From Tipula vernalis (lineage: Eukaryota > Arthropoda > Insecta > Diptera > Tipulidae), in assembly GCA_958295665.1 (NCBI GenBank), contig OY282558.1, positions 457,203,995 through 457,267,994 of the forward strand: a stretch of 64,000 nt of DNA. Reading direction: 5' to 3'. The notes under the pieces were generated by a model, which saw nothing but the letters and a program-made list of their open reading frames with translations, did no database searches and had not been told where the DNA came from. A program made the translations under genes and the position numbers. Of this stretch, positions 10,371-21,386 are shown piece by piece. Numbering within the stretch: position 1 is the first letter of the stretch; each line of letters starts with the position of its first letter.

Positions 10371-11034
10371 TAGCTCAGCCGATTCAGAGCTGTAAAAATC
10401 CAAAATCTGCAATTGTGCTCCGATTGCGGTTCTTGACACCTCAAATGATAGGTCAGGACACCTGTAATTGCTATACCATACATTTCGTAGAAAGTTCGAT
10501 TCAAAGAAAATCACCTTACTATAGCTCAGCCGATTCAGAGCTGTAAAAATCCAAAATCTGCAATTGTGCTCCGATTGCGGTTTTTGATACCTCAAATGAT
10601 AGGTCTCGGGACCTGTAATTGTTATGCCAAACCGCATTAAAATTGGTTGATTATTTCCATACATTTCACAGAAAAATCGATTCGAAGAAAATCACCTTAC
10701 TATAGCTCAGCCGATTCAGAGCTGTAAAAATCCAAAATCTGCAATTGTGCTCCGATTACGGTTCTTGACACCTCAAATGATAGGTCAGGACACCTGTAAT
10801 TGCTATACCATACATTTCGTAGAAAGTTCGATTCAAAGAAAATCACCTTACTATAGCTCAGCCGATTCAGAGCTGTAAAAATCCAAAATCTGCAATTGTG
10901 CTCCGATTGCGGTTTTTGATACCTCAAATGATAGGTCTCGGGACCTGTAATTGTTATGCCAAACCGCATTAAAATTGGTTGATTATTTCCATACATTTCA
11001 CAGAAAAATCGATTCGAAGAAAATCACCTTACTA

Positions 11035-11517
11035 TAGCTCAGCCGATTCAGAGCTGTAAAAATCCAAAATCTGCAATTGTGCTCCGATTGCGGTTCTTGA
11101 CACCTCAAATGATAGGTCAGGACACCTGTAATTGCTATACCATACATTTCGTAGAAAGTTCGATTCGAAGAAAATCACCTTACTATAGCTCAGCCGATTC
11201 AGAGCTGTAAAAATCCAAAATCTGCAATTGTGCTCCGATTGCGGTTCTTGACACCTCAAATGATAGGTCAGGACACCTGTAATTGCTATACCATACATTT
11301 CGTAGAAAGTTCGATTCGAAGAAAATCACCTTACTATAGCTCAGCCGATTCAGAGCTGTAAAAATCCAAAATCTGCAATTGTGCTCCGATTGCGGTTTTT
11401 GATACCTCAAATGATAGGTCTCGGGACCTGTAATTGTTATGCCAAACCGCATTAAAATTGGTTGATTATTTCCATACATTTCACAGAAAAATCGATTCGA
11501 AGAAAATCACCTTACTA
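11035..11517. repeat. AAB trimer with B-tailed A monomers
   Basis: Two successive A monomers (11035, 11186), both ending GATTCGAAG like B instead of GATTCAAAG. Confidence 0.92.
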
Positions 11518-12030
11518 TAGCTCAGCCGATTCAGAGCTGTAAAAATCCAAAATCTGCAATTGTGCTCCGATTGCAGTTCTTGACACCTTAAATGATTGGT
11601 CAGGACACCTGTAATTGCTATACCATACATTTCGTAGAAAGTTCGATTCAAAGAAAATCACCTTACTATAGCTCAGCCGATTCAGAGCTGTAAAAATCCA
11701 AAATCTGCAATTGTGCTCCGATTGCGGTTTTTGATACCTCAAATGATAGGTCTCGGGACCTGTAATTGTTATGCCAAACCGCATTAAAATTGGTTGATTA
11801 TTTCCATACATTTCACAGAAAAATCGATTCGAAGAAAATCACCTTACTATAGCTCAGCCGATTCAGAGCTGTAAAAATCCAAAATCTGCAATTGTGCTCC
11901 GATTGCGGTTTTTGATACCTCAAATGATAGGTCTCGGGACCTGTAATTGTTATGCCAAACCGCATTAAAATTGGTTGATTATTTCCATACATTTCACAGA
12001 AAAATCGATTCGAAGAAAATCACCTTACTA
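11518..12030. repeat. ABB trimer (type T,T), A with private changes
   Basis: Both B copies have GTAATTG. The A has GATTGCAG, CACCTTAAATG and GATTGGTC changes, making it one of the most diverged monomers in the block. Confidence 0.92.
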
Positions 12031-13026
12031 TAGCTCAGCCGATTCAGAGCTGTAAAAATCCAAAATCTGCAATTGTGCTCCGATTGCGGTTCTTGACACC
12101 TCAAATGATAGGTCAGGACACCTGTAATTGCTATACCATACATTTCGTAGAAAGTTCGATTCAAAGAAAATCACCTTACTATAGCTCAGCCGATTCAGAG
12201 CTGTAAAAATCCAAAATCTGCAATTGTGCTCCGATTGCGGTTTTTGATACCTCAAATGATAGGTCTCGGGACCTGAAATTGTTATGCCAAACCGCATTAA
12301 AATTGGTTGATTATTTCCATACATTTCACAGAAAAATCGATTCGAAGAAAATCACCTTACTATAGCTCAGCCGATTCAGAGCTGTAAAAATCCAAAATCT
12401 GCAATTGTGCTCCGATTGCGGTTCTTGACACCTCAAATGATAGGTCAGGACACCTGTAATTGCTATACCATACATTTCGTAGAAAGTTCGATTCAAAGAA
12501 AATCACCTTACTATAGCTCAGCCGATTCAGAGCTGTAAAAATCCAAAATCTGCAATTGTGCTCCGATTGCGGTTTTTGATACCTCAAATGATAGGTCTCG
12601 GGACCTGTAATTGTTATGCCAAACCGCATTAAAATTGGTTGATTATTTCCATACATTTCACAGAAAAATCGATTCGAAGAAAATCACCTTACTATAGCTC
12701 AGCCGATTCAGAGCTGTAAAAATCCAAAATCTGCAATTGTGCTCCGATTGCGGTTCTTGACACCTCAAATGATAGGTCAGGACACCTGTAATTGCTATAC
12801 CATACATTTCGTAGAAAGTTCGATTCAAAGAAAATCACCTTACTATAGCTCAGCCGATTCAGAGCTGTAAAAATCCAAAATCTGCAATTGTGCTCCGATT
12901 GCGGTTTTTGATACCTCAAATGATAGGTCTCGGGACCTGTAATTGTTATGCCAAACCGCATTAAAATTGGTTGATTATTTCCATACATTTCACAGAAAAA
13001 TCGATTCGAAGAAAATCACCTTACTA

Positions 13027-13509
13027 TAGCTCAGCCGATTCAGAGCTGTAAAAATCCAAAATCTGCAATTGTGCTCCGATTGCGGTTCTTGACACCTCAA
13101 ATGATAGGTCAGGACACCTGTAATTGCTATACCATACATTTCGTAGAAAGTTCGATTCGAAGAAAATCACCTTACTATAGCTCAGCCGATTCAGAGCTGT
13201 AAAAATCCAAAATCTGCAATTGTGCTCCGATTGCGGTTCTTGACACCTCAAATGATAGGTCAGGACACCTGTAATTGCTATACCATACATTTCGTAGAAA
13301 GTTCGATTCGAAGAAAATCACCTTACTATAGCTCAGCCGATTCAGAGCTGTAAAAATCCAAAATCTGCAATTGTGCTCCGATTGCGGTTTTTGATACCTC
13401 AAATGATAGGTCTCGGGACCTGTAATTGTTATGCCAAACCGCATTAAAATTGGTTGATTATTTCCATACATTTCACAGAAAAATCGATTCGAAGAAAATC
13501 ACCTTACTA
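13027..13509. repeat. AAB trimer with B-tailed A monomers
   Basis: Same organisation and same GATTCGAAG tails as 11035-11517, exactly 1992 bp downstream. Confidence 0.92.
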
Positions 13510-14022
13510 TAGCTCAGCCGATTCAGAGCTGTAAAAATCCAAAATCTGCAATTGTGCTCCGATTGCGGTTCTTGACACCTCAAATGATAGGTCAGGACAC
13601 CTGTAATTGCTATACCATACATTTCGTAGAAAGTTCGATTCAAAGAAAATCACCTTACTATAGCTCAGCCGATTCAGAGCTGTAAAAATCCAAAATCTGC
13701 AATTGTGCTCCGATTGCGGTTTTTGATACCTCAAATGATAGGTCTCGGGACCTGTAATTGTTATGCCAAACCGCATTAAAATTGGTTGATTATTTCCATA
13801 CATTTCACAGAAAAATCGATTCGAAGAAAATCACCTTACTATAGCTCAGCCGATTCAGAGCTGTAAAAATCCAAAATCTGCAATTGTGCTCCGATTGCGG
13901 TTTTTGATACCTCAAATGATAGGTCTCGGGACCTGTAATTGTTATGCCAAACCGCATTAAAATTGGTTGATTATTTCCATACATTTCACAGAAAAATCGA
14001 TTCGAAGAAAATCACCTTACTA
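13510..14022. repeat. ABB trimer (type T,T)
   Basis: Exactly 1992 bp after the ABB at 11518; both B copies have GTAATTG. The pair AAB-ABB is thus a repeated higher-order module, though the A at 11518 has private changes. Confidence 0.92.
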
Positions 14023-14505
14023 TAGCTCAGCCGATTCAGAGCTGTAAAAATCCAAAATCTGCAATTGTGCTCCGATTGCGGTTCTTGACACCTCAAATGA
14101 TAGGTCAGGACACCTGTAATTGCTATACCATACATTTCGTAGAAAGTTCGATTCAAAGAAAATCACCTTACTATAGCTCAGCCGATTCAGAGCTGTAAAA
14201 ATCCAAAATCTGCAATTGTGCTCCGATTGCGGTTCTTGACACCTCAAATGATAGGTCAGGACACCTGTAATTGCTATACCATACATTTCGTAGAAAGTTC
14301 GATTCGAAGAAAATCACCTTACTATAGCTCAGCCGATTCAGAGCTGTAAAAATCCAAAATCTGCAATTGTGCTCCGATTGCGGTTTTTGATACCTCAAAT
14401 GATAGGTCTCGGGACCTGTAATTGTTATGCCAAACCGCATTAAAATTGGGTAATTATTTCCATACATTTCACAGAAAAATCGATTCGAAGAAAATCACCT
14501 TACTA
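14023..14505. repeat. AAB trimer with hybrid pair of A tails
   Basis: The first A ends GATTCAAAG, the second GATTCGAAG. The B carries GGGTAATT instead of GGTTGATT, a change seen again only in the B of the unit at 18188. Confidence 0.9.
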
Positions 14506-14988
14506 TAGCTCAGCCGATTCAGAGCTGTAAAAATCCAAAATCTGCAATTGTGCTCCGATTGCGGTTCTTGACACCTCAAATGATAGGTCAGGACACCTGT
14601 AATTGCTATACCATACATTTCGTAGAAAGTTCGATTCGAAGAAAATCACCTTATTATAGCTCAGCCGATTCAGAGCTGTAAAAATCCAAAATCTGCAATT
14701 GTGCTCCGATTGCGGTTCTTGACACCTCAAATGATAGGTCAGGACACCTGTAATTGCTATACCATACATTTCGTAGAAAGTTCGATTCGAAGAAAATCAC
14801 CTTACTATAGCTCAGCCGATTCAGAGCTGTAAAAATCCAAAATCTGCAATTGTGCTCCGATTGCGGTTTTTGATACCTCAAATGATAGGTCTCGGGACCT
14901 GAAATTGTTATGCCAAACCGCATTAAAATTGGTTGATTATTTCCATACATTTCACAGAAAAATCGATTCGAAGAAAATCACCTTACTA
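14506..14988. repeat. AAB trimer with B-tailed A monomers
   Basis: Directly follows another AAB. Both A monomers end GATTCGAAG; the junction between them reads TTATTATAG (one C to T change). Confidence 0.92.
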
Positions 14989-15471
14989 TAGCTCAGCCGA
15001 TTCAGAGCTGTAAAAATCCAAAATCTGCAATTGTGCTCCGATTGCGGTTCTTGACACCTCAAATGATAGGTCAGGACACCTGTAATTGCTATACCATACA
15101 TTTCGTAGAAAGTTCGATTCGAAGAAAATCACCTTACTATAGCTCAGCCGATTCAGAGCTGTAAAAATCCAAAATCTGCAATTGTGCTCCGATTGCGGTT
15201 CTTGACACCTCAAATGATAGGTCAGGACATCTGTAATTGCTATACCATACATTTCGTAGAAAGTTCGATTCGAAGAAAATCACCTTACTATAGCTCAGCC
15301 GATTCAGAGCTGTAAAAATCCAAAATCTGCAATTGTGCTCCGATTGCGGTTTTTGATACCTCAAATGATAGGTCTCGGGACCTGTAATTGTTATGCCAAA
15401 CCGCATTAAAATTGGTTGATTATTTCCATACATTTCACAGAAAAATCGATTCGAAGAAAATCACCTTACTA
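14989..15471. repeat. AAB trimer with B-tailed A monomers
   Basis: Third AAB in a row (14023, 14506, 14989), a local 483-bp-period tandem. The second A has GGACATCTG for GGACACCTG. Confidence 0.92.
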
Positions 15472-15803
15472 TAGCTCAGCCGATTCAGAGCTGTAAAAAT
15501 CCAAAATCTGCAATTGTGCTCCGATTGCGGTTCTTGACACCTCAAATGATAGGTCAGGACACCTGTAATTGCTATACCATACATTTCGTAGAAAGTTCGA
15601 TTCAAAGAAAATCACCTTACTATAGCTCAGCCGATTCAGAGCTGTAAAAATCCAAAATCTGCAATTGTGCTCCGATTGCGGTTTTTGATACCTCAAATGA
15701 TAGGTCTCGGGACCTGTAATTGTTATGCCAAACCGCATTAAAATTGGTTGATTATTTCCATACATTTCACAGAAAAATCGATTCGAAGAAAATCACCTTA
15801 CTA

Positions 15804-16316
15804 TAGCTCAGCCGATTCAGAGCTGTAAAAATCCAAAATCTGCAATTGTGCTCCGATTGCGGTTCTTGACACCTCAAATGATAGGTCAGGACACCTGTAA
15901 TTGCTATACCATACATTTCGTAGAAAGTTCGATTCAAAGAAAATCACCTTACTATAGCTCAGCCGATTCAGAGCTGTAAAAATCCAAAATCTGCAATTGT
16001 GCTCCGATTGCGGTTTTTGATACCTCAAATGATAGGTCTCGGGACCTGTAATTGTTATGCCAAACCGCATTAAAATTAGTTGATTATTTCCATACATTTC
16101 ACAGAAAAATCGATTCGAAGAAAATCACCTTACTATAGCTCAGCCGATTCAGAGCTGTAAAAATCCAAAATCTGCAATTGTGCTCCGATTGCGGTTTTTG
16201 ATACCTCAAATGATAGGTCTCGGGACCTGAAATTGTTATGCCAAACCGCATTAAAATTGGTTGATTATTTCCATACATTTCACAGAAAAATCGATTCGAA
16301 GAAAATCACCTTACTA
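15804..16316. repeat. ABB trimer (type T,A)
   Basis: First B is GTAATTG with an ATTAGTT change; second B is GAAATTG. First member of the T,A lineage. Confidence 0.92.
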
Positions 16317-16829
16317 TAGCTCAGCCGATTCAGAGCTGTAAAAATCCAAAATCTGCAATTGTGCTCCGATTGCGGTTTTTGACACCTCAAATGATAGGTC
16401 AGGACACCTGTAATTGCTATACCATACATTTCGTAGAAAGTTCGATTCAAAGAAAATCACCTTACTATAGCTCAGCCGATTCAGAGCTGTAAAAATCCAA
16501 AATCTGCAATTGTGCTCCGATTGCGGTTTTTGATACCTCAAATGATAGGTCTCGGGACCTGTAATTGTTATGCCAAACCGCATTAAAATTGGTTGATTAT
16601 TTCCATACATTTCACAGAAAAATCGATTCGAAGAAAATCACCTTACTATAGCTCAGCCGATTCAGAGCTGTAAAAATCCAAAATCTGCAATTGTGCTCCG
16701 ATTGCGGTTTTTGATACCTCAAATGATAGGTCTCGGGACCTGAAATTGTTATGCCAAACCGCATTAAAATTGGTTGATTATTTCCATACATTTCACAGAA
16801 AAATCGATTCGAAGAAAATCACCTTACTA
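16317..16829. repeat. ABB trimer (type T,A) with mosaic A
   Basis: The A has GGTTTTTGACACC: the T5 of B joined to the GACACC of A, so it is a mosaic or a point convergence. Directly follows another ABB. Confidence 0.9.
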
Positions 16830-17161
16830 TAGCTCAGCCGATTCAGAGCTGTAAAAATCCAAAATCTGCAATTGTGCTCCGATTGCGGTTCTTGACACCT
16901 CAAATGATAGGTCAGGACACCTGTAATTGCTATACCATACATTTCGTAGAAAGTTCGATTCAAAGAAAATCACCTTACTATAGCTCAGCCGATTCAGAGC
17001 TGTAAAAATCCAAAATCTGCAATTGTGCTCCGATTGCGGTTTTTGATACCTCAAATGATAGGTCTCGGGACCTGAAATTGTTATGCCAAACCGCATTAAA
17101 ATTGGTTGATTATTTCCATACATTTCACAGAAAAATCGATTCGAAGAAAATCACCTTACTA

Positions 17162-17674
17162 TAGCTCAGCCGATTCAGAGCTGTAAAAATCCAAAATCTG
17201 CAATTGTGCTCCGATTGCGGTTCTTGACACCTCAAATGATAGGTCAGGACACCTGTAATTGCTATACCATACATTTCGTAGAAAGTTCGATTCAAAGAAA
17301 ATCACCTTACTATAGCTCAGCCGATTCAGAGCTGTAAAAATCCAAAATCTGCAATTGTGCTCCGATTGCGGTTTTTGATACCTCAAATGATAGGTCTCGG
17401 GACCTGTAATTGTTATGCCAAACCGCATTAAAATTGGTTGATTATTTCCATACATTTCACAGAAAAATCGATTCGAAGAAAATCACCCTACTATAGCTCA
17501 GCCGATTCAGAGCTGTAAAAATCCAAAATCTGCAATTGTGCTCCGATTGCGGTTTTTGATACCTCAAATGATAGGTCTCGGGACCTGAAATTGTTATGCC
17601 AAACCGCATTAAAATTGGTTGATTATTTCCATACATTTCACAGAAAAATCGATTCGAAGAAAATCACCTTACTA
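17162..17674. repeat. ABB trimer (type T,A)
   Basis: B copies GTAATTG then GAAATTG; the junction between them reads CACCCTACTA, a private change. Confidence 0.92.
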
Positions 17675-18187
17675 TAGCTCAGCCGATTCAGAGCTGTAAA
17701 AATCCAAAATCTGCAATTGTGCTCCGATTGCGGTTCTTGACACCTCAAATGATAGGTCAGGACACCTGTAATTGCTATACCATACATTTCGTAGAAAGTT
17801 CGATTCAAAGAAAATCACCTTACTATAGCTCAGCCGATTCAGAGCTGTAAAAATCCAAAATCTGCAATTGTGCTCCGATTGCGGTTTTTGATACCTCAAA
17901 TGATAGGTCTCGGGACCTGTAATTGTTATGCCAAACCGCATTAAAATTGGTTGATTATTTCCATACATTTCACAGAAAAATCGATTCGAAGAAAATCACC
18001 TTACTATAGCTCAGCCGATTCAGAGCTGTAAAAATCCAAAATCTGTAATTGTGCTCCGATTGCGGTTTTTGATACCTCAAATGATAGGTCTCGGGACCTG
18101 AAATTGTTATGCCAAACCGCATTAATATTGGTTGATTATTTCCATACATTTCACAGAAAAATCGATTCGAAGAAAATCACCATACTA
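17675..18187. repeat. ABB trimer (type T,A)
   Basis: Second of three successive ABB (17162, 17675, 18188), a 513-bp-period run. The second B has CTGTAATTG near 18045 and ATTAATATT. Confidence 0.92.
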
Positions 18188-18700
18188 TAGCTCAGCCGAT
18201 TCAGAGCTGTAAAAATCCAAAATCTGCAATTGTGCTCCGATTGCGGTTCTTGACACCTCAAATGATAGGTCAGGACACCTGTAATTGCTATACCATACAT
18301 TTCGTAGAAAGTTCGATTCAAAGAAAATCACCTTACTATAGCTCAGCCGATTCAGAGCTGTAAAAATCCAAAATCTGCAATTGTGCTCCGATTGCGGTTT
18401 TTGATACCTCAAATGATAGGTCTCGGGACCTGTAATTGTTATGCCAAACCGCATTAAAATTGGGTAATTATTTCCATACATTTCACAGAAAAATCGATTC
18501 GAAGAAAATCACCTTACTATAGCTCAGCCGATTCAGAGCTGTAAAAATCCAAAATCTGCAATTGTGCTCCGATTGCGGTTTTTGATACCTCAAATGATAG
18601 GTCTCGGGACCTGAAATTGTTATGCCAAACCGCATTAAAATTGGTTGATTATTTCCATACATTTCACAGAAAAATCGATTCGAAGAAAATCACCTTACTA
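18188..18700. repeat. ABB trimer (type T,A)
   Basis: Third of the 513-bp run. The first B has GGGTAATT, shared with the AAB at 14023. Confidence 0.92.
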
Positions 18701-19032
18701 TAGCTCAGCCGATTCAGAGCTGTAAAAATCCAAAATCTGCAATTGTGCTCCGATTGCGGTTCTTGACACCTCAAATGATAGTTCAGGACACCTGTAATTG
18801 CTATACCATACATTTCGTAGAAAGTTCGATTCAAAGAAAATCACCTTACTATAGCTCAGCCGATTCAGAGCTGTAAAAATCCAAAATCTGCAATTGTGCT
18901 CCGATTGCGGTTTTTGATACCTCAAATGATAGGTCTCGGGACCTGTAATTGTTATGCCAAACCGCATTAAAATTGGTTGATTATTTCCATACATTTCACA
19001 GAAAAATCGATTCGAAGAAAATCACCTTACTA

Positions 19033-19545
19033 TAGCTCAGCCGATTCAGAGCTGTAAAAATCCAAAATCTGCAATTGTGCTCCGATTGCGGTTCTTGACA
19101 CCTCAAATGATAGGTCAGGACACCTGTAATTGCTATACCATACATTTCGTAGAAAGTTCGATTCAAAGAAAATCACCTTACTATAGCTCAGCCGATTCAG
19201 AGCTGTAAAAATCCAAAATCTGCAATTGTGCTCCGATTGCGGTTTTTGATACCTCAAATGATAGGTCTCGGGACCTGTAATTGTTATGCCAAACCGCATT
19301 AAAATTGGTTGATTATTTCCATACATTTCACAGAAAAATCGATTCGAAGAAAATCACCTTACTATAGCTCAGCCGATTCAGAGCTGTAAAAATCCAAAAT
19401 CTGCAATTGTGCTCCGATTGCGGTTTTTGATACCTCAAATGATAGGTCTCGGGACCTGAAATTGTTATGCCAAACCGCATTAAAATTGGTTGATTATTTC
19501 CATACATTTCACAGAAAAATCGATTCGAAGAAAATCACCTTACTA
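19033..19545. repeat. ABB trimer (type T,A)
   Basis: B copies GTAATTG then GAAATTG; follows the unit at 18701 whose A has the GATAGTTCAGG change. Confidence 0.92.
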
Positions 19546-20058
19546 TAGCTCAGCCGATTCAGAGCTGTAAAAATCCAAAATCTGCAATTGTGCTCCGATT
19601 GCGGTTCTTGACACCTCAAATGATAGGTCAGGACACCTGTAATTGCTATACCATACATTTCGTAGAAAGTTCGATTCAAAGAAAATCACCTTACTATAGC
19701 TCAGCCGATTCAGAGCTGTAAAAATCCAAAATCTGCAATTGTGCTCCGATTGCGGTTTTTGATACCTCAAATGATAGGTCTCGGGACCTGTAATTGTTAT
19801 GCCAAACCGCATTAAAATTGGTTGATTATTTCCATACATTTCACAGAAAAATCGATTCGAAGAAAATCACCTTACTATAGCTCAGCCGATTCAGAGCTGT
19901 AAAAATCCAAAATCTGCAATTGTGCTCCGATTGCGGTTTTTGATACCTCAAATGATAGGTCTCGGGACCTGAAATTGTTATGCCAAACCGCATTAAAATT
20001 GGTTGATTATTTCCATACATTTCACAGAAAAATCGATTCGAAGAAAATCACCTTACTA
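19546..20058. repeat. ABB trimer (type T,A)
   Basis: Near-identical neighbour of the trimer at 19033, a 513-bp tandem pair. Confidence 0.92.
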
Positions 20059-20390
20059 TAGCTCAGCCGATTCAGAGCTGTAAAAATCCAAAATCTGCAA
20101 TTGTGCTCCGATTGCGGTTCTTGACACCTCAAATGATAGGTCAGGACACCTGTAATTGCTATACCATACATTTCGTAGAAAGTTCGATTCAAAGAAAATC
20201 ACCTTACTATAGCTCAGCCGATTCAGAGCTGTAAAAATCCAAAATCTGCAATTGTGCTCCGATTGCGGTTTTTGATACCTCAAATGATAGGTCTCGGGAC
20301 CTGAAATTGTTATGCCAAACCGCATTAAAATTGGTTGATTATTTCCATACATTTCACAGAAAAATCGATTCGAAGAAAATCACCTTACTA

Positions 20391-20903
20391 TAGCTCAGCC
20401 GATTCAGAGCTGTAAAAATCCAAAATCTGCAATTGTGCTCCGATTGCGGTTCTTGACACCTCAAATGATAGGTCAGGACACCTGTAATTGCTATACCATA
20501 CATTTCGTAGAAAGTTCGATTCAAAGAAAATCACCTTACTATAGCTCAGCCGATTCAGAGCTGTAAAAATCCAAAATCTGCAATTGTGCTCCGATTGCGG
20601 TTTTTGATACCTCAAATGATAGGTCTCGGGACCTGTAATTGTTATGCCAAACCGCATTAAAATTGGTTGATTATTTCCATACATTTCACAGAAAAATCGA
20701 TTCGAAGAAAATCACCTTACTATAGCTCAGCCGATTCAGAGCTGTAAAAATCCAAAATCTGCAATTGTGCTCAGATTGCGGTTTTTGATACCTCAAATGA
20801 TAGGTCTCGGGACCTGAAATTGTTATGCCAAACCGCATTAAAATTGGTTGATTATTTCCATACATTTCACAGAAAAATCGATTCGAAGAAAATCACCTTA
20901 CTA
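20391..20903. repeat. ABB trimer (type T,A)
   Basis: Second B has GTGCTCAGATTG (C to A at about 20773), shared with the B of the next AAB unit near 21255. Confidence 0.92.
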
Positions 20904-21386
20904 TAGCTCAGCCGATTCAGAGCTGTAAAAATCCAAAATCTGCAATTGTGCTCCGATTGCGGTTCTTGACACCTCAAATGATAGGTCAGGACACCTGTAA
21001 TTGCTATACCATACATTTCGTAGAAAGTTCGATTCAAAGAAAATCACCTTACTATAGCTCAGCCGATTCAGAGCTGTAAAAATCCAAAATCTGCAATTGT
21101 GCTCCGATTGCGGTTCTTGACACCTCAAATGATAGGTCAGGACACCTGTAATTGCTATACCATACATTTCGTAGAAAGTTCGATTCAAAGAAAATCACCT
21201 TACTATAGCTCAGCCGATTCAGAGCTGTAAAAATCCAAAATCTGCAATTGTGCTCAGATTGCGGTTTTTGATACCTCAAATGATAGGTCTCGGGACCTGA
21301 AATTGTTATGCCAAACCGCATTAAAATTGGTTGATTATTTCCATACATTTCACAGAAAAATCGATTCGAAGAAAATCACCTTACTA
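20904..21386. repeat. AAB trimer with ordinary A tails
   Basis: Both A monomers end GATTCAAAG, unlike most AAB trimers at 11-15 kb, so this duplication looks independent. Its B has CTCAGATTG like the preceding ABB. Confidence 0.92.

Larger units (their letters stand above)
9858..21386. repeat. Block II: mixed AB, AAB and ABB units
   Basis: This block holds 11 ABB and 6 AAB trimers among dimers. All changes are whole monomers in exact register, as expected from unequal exchange between monomers. Two ABB types are separable by B position 95: T,T (9858, 11518, 13510) and T,A (15804 to 20391). AAB trimers between 11.0 and 15.5 kb mostly use A monomers with the B-like tail GATTCGAAG. No gene or other insertion is present. 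Confidence 0.93.
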
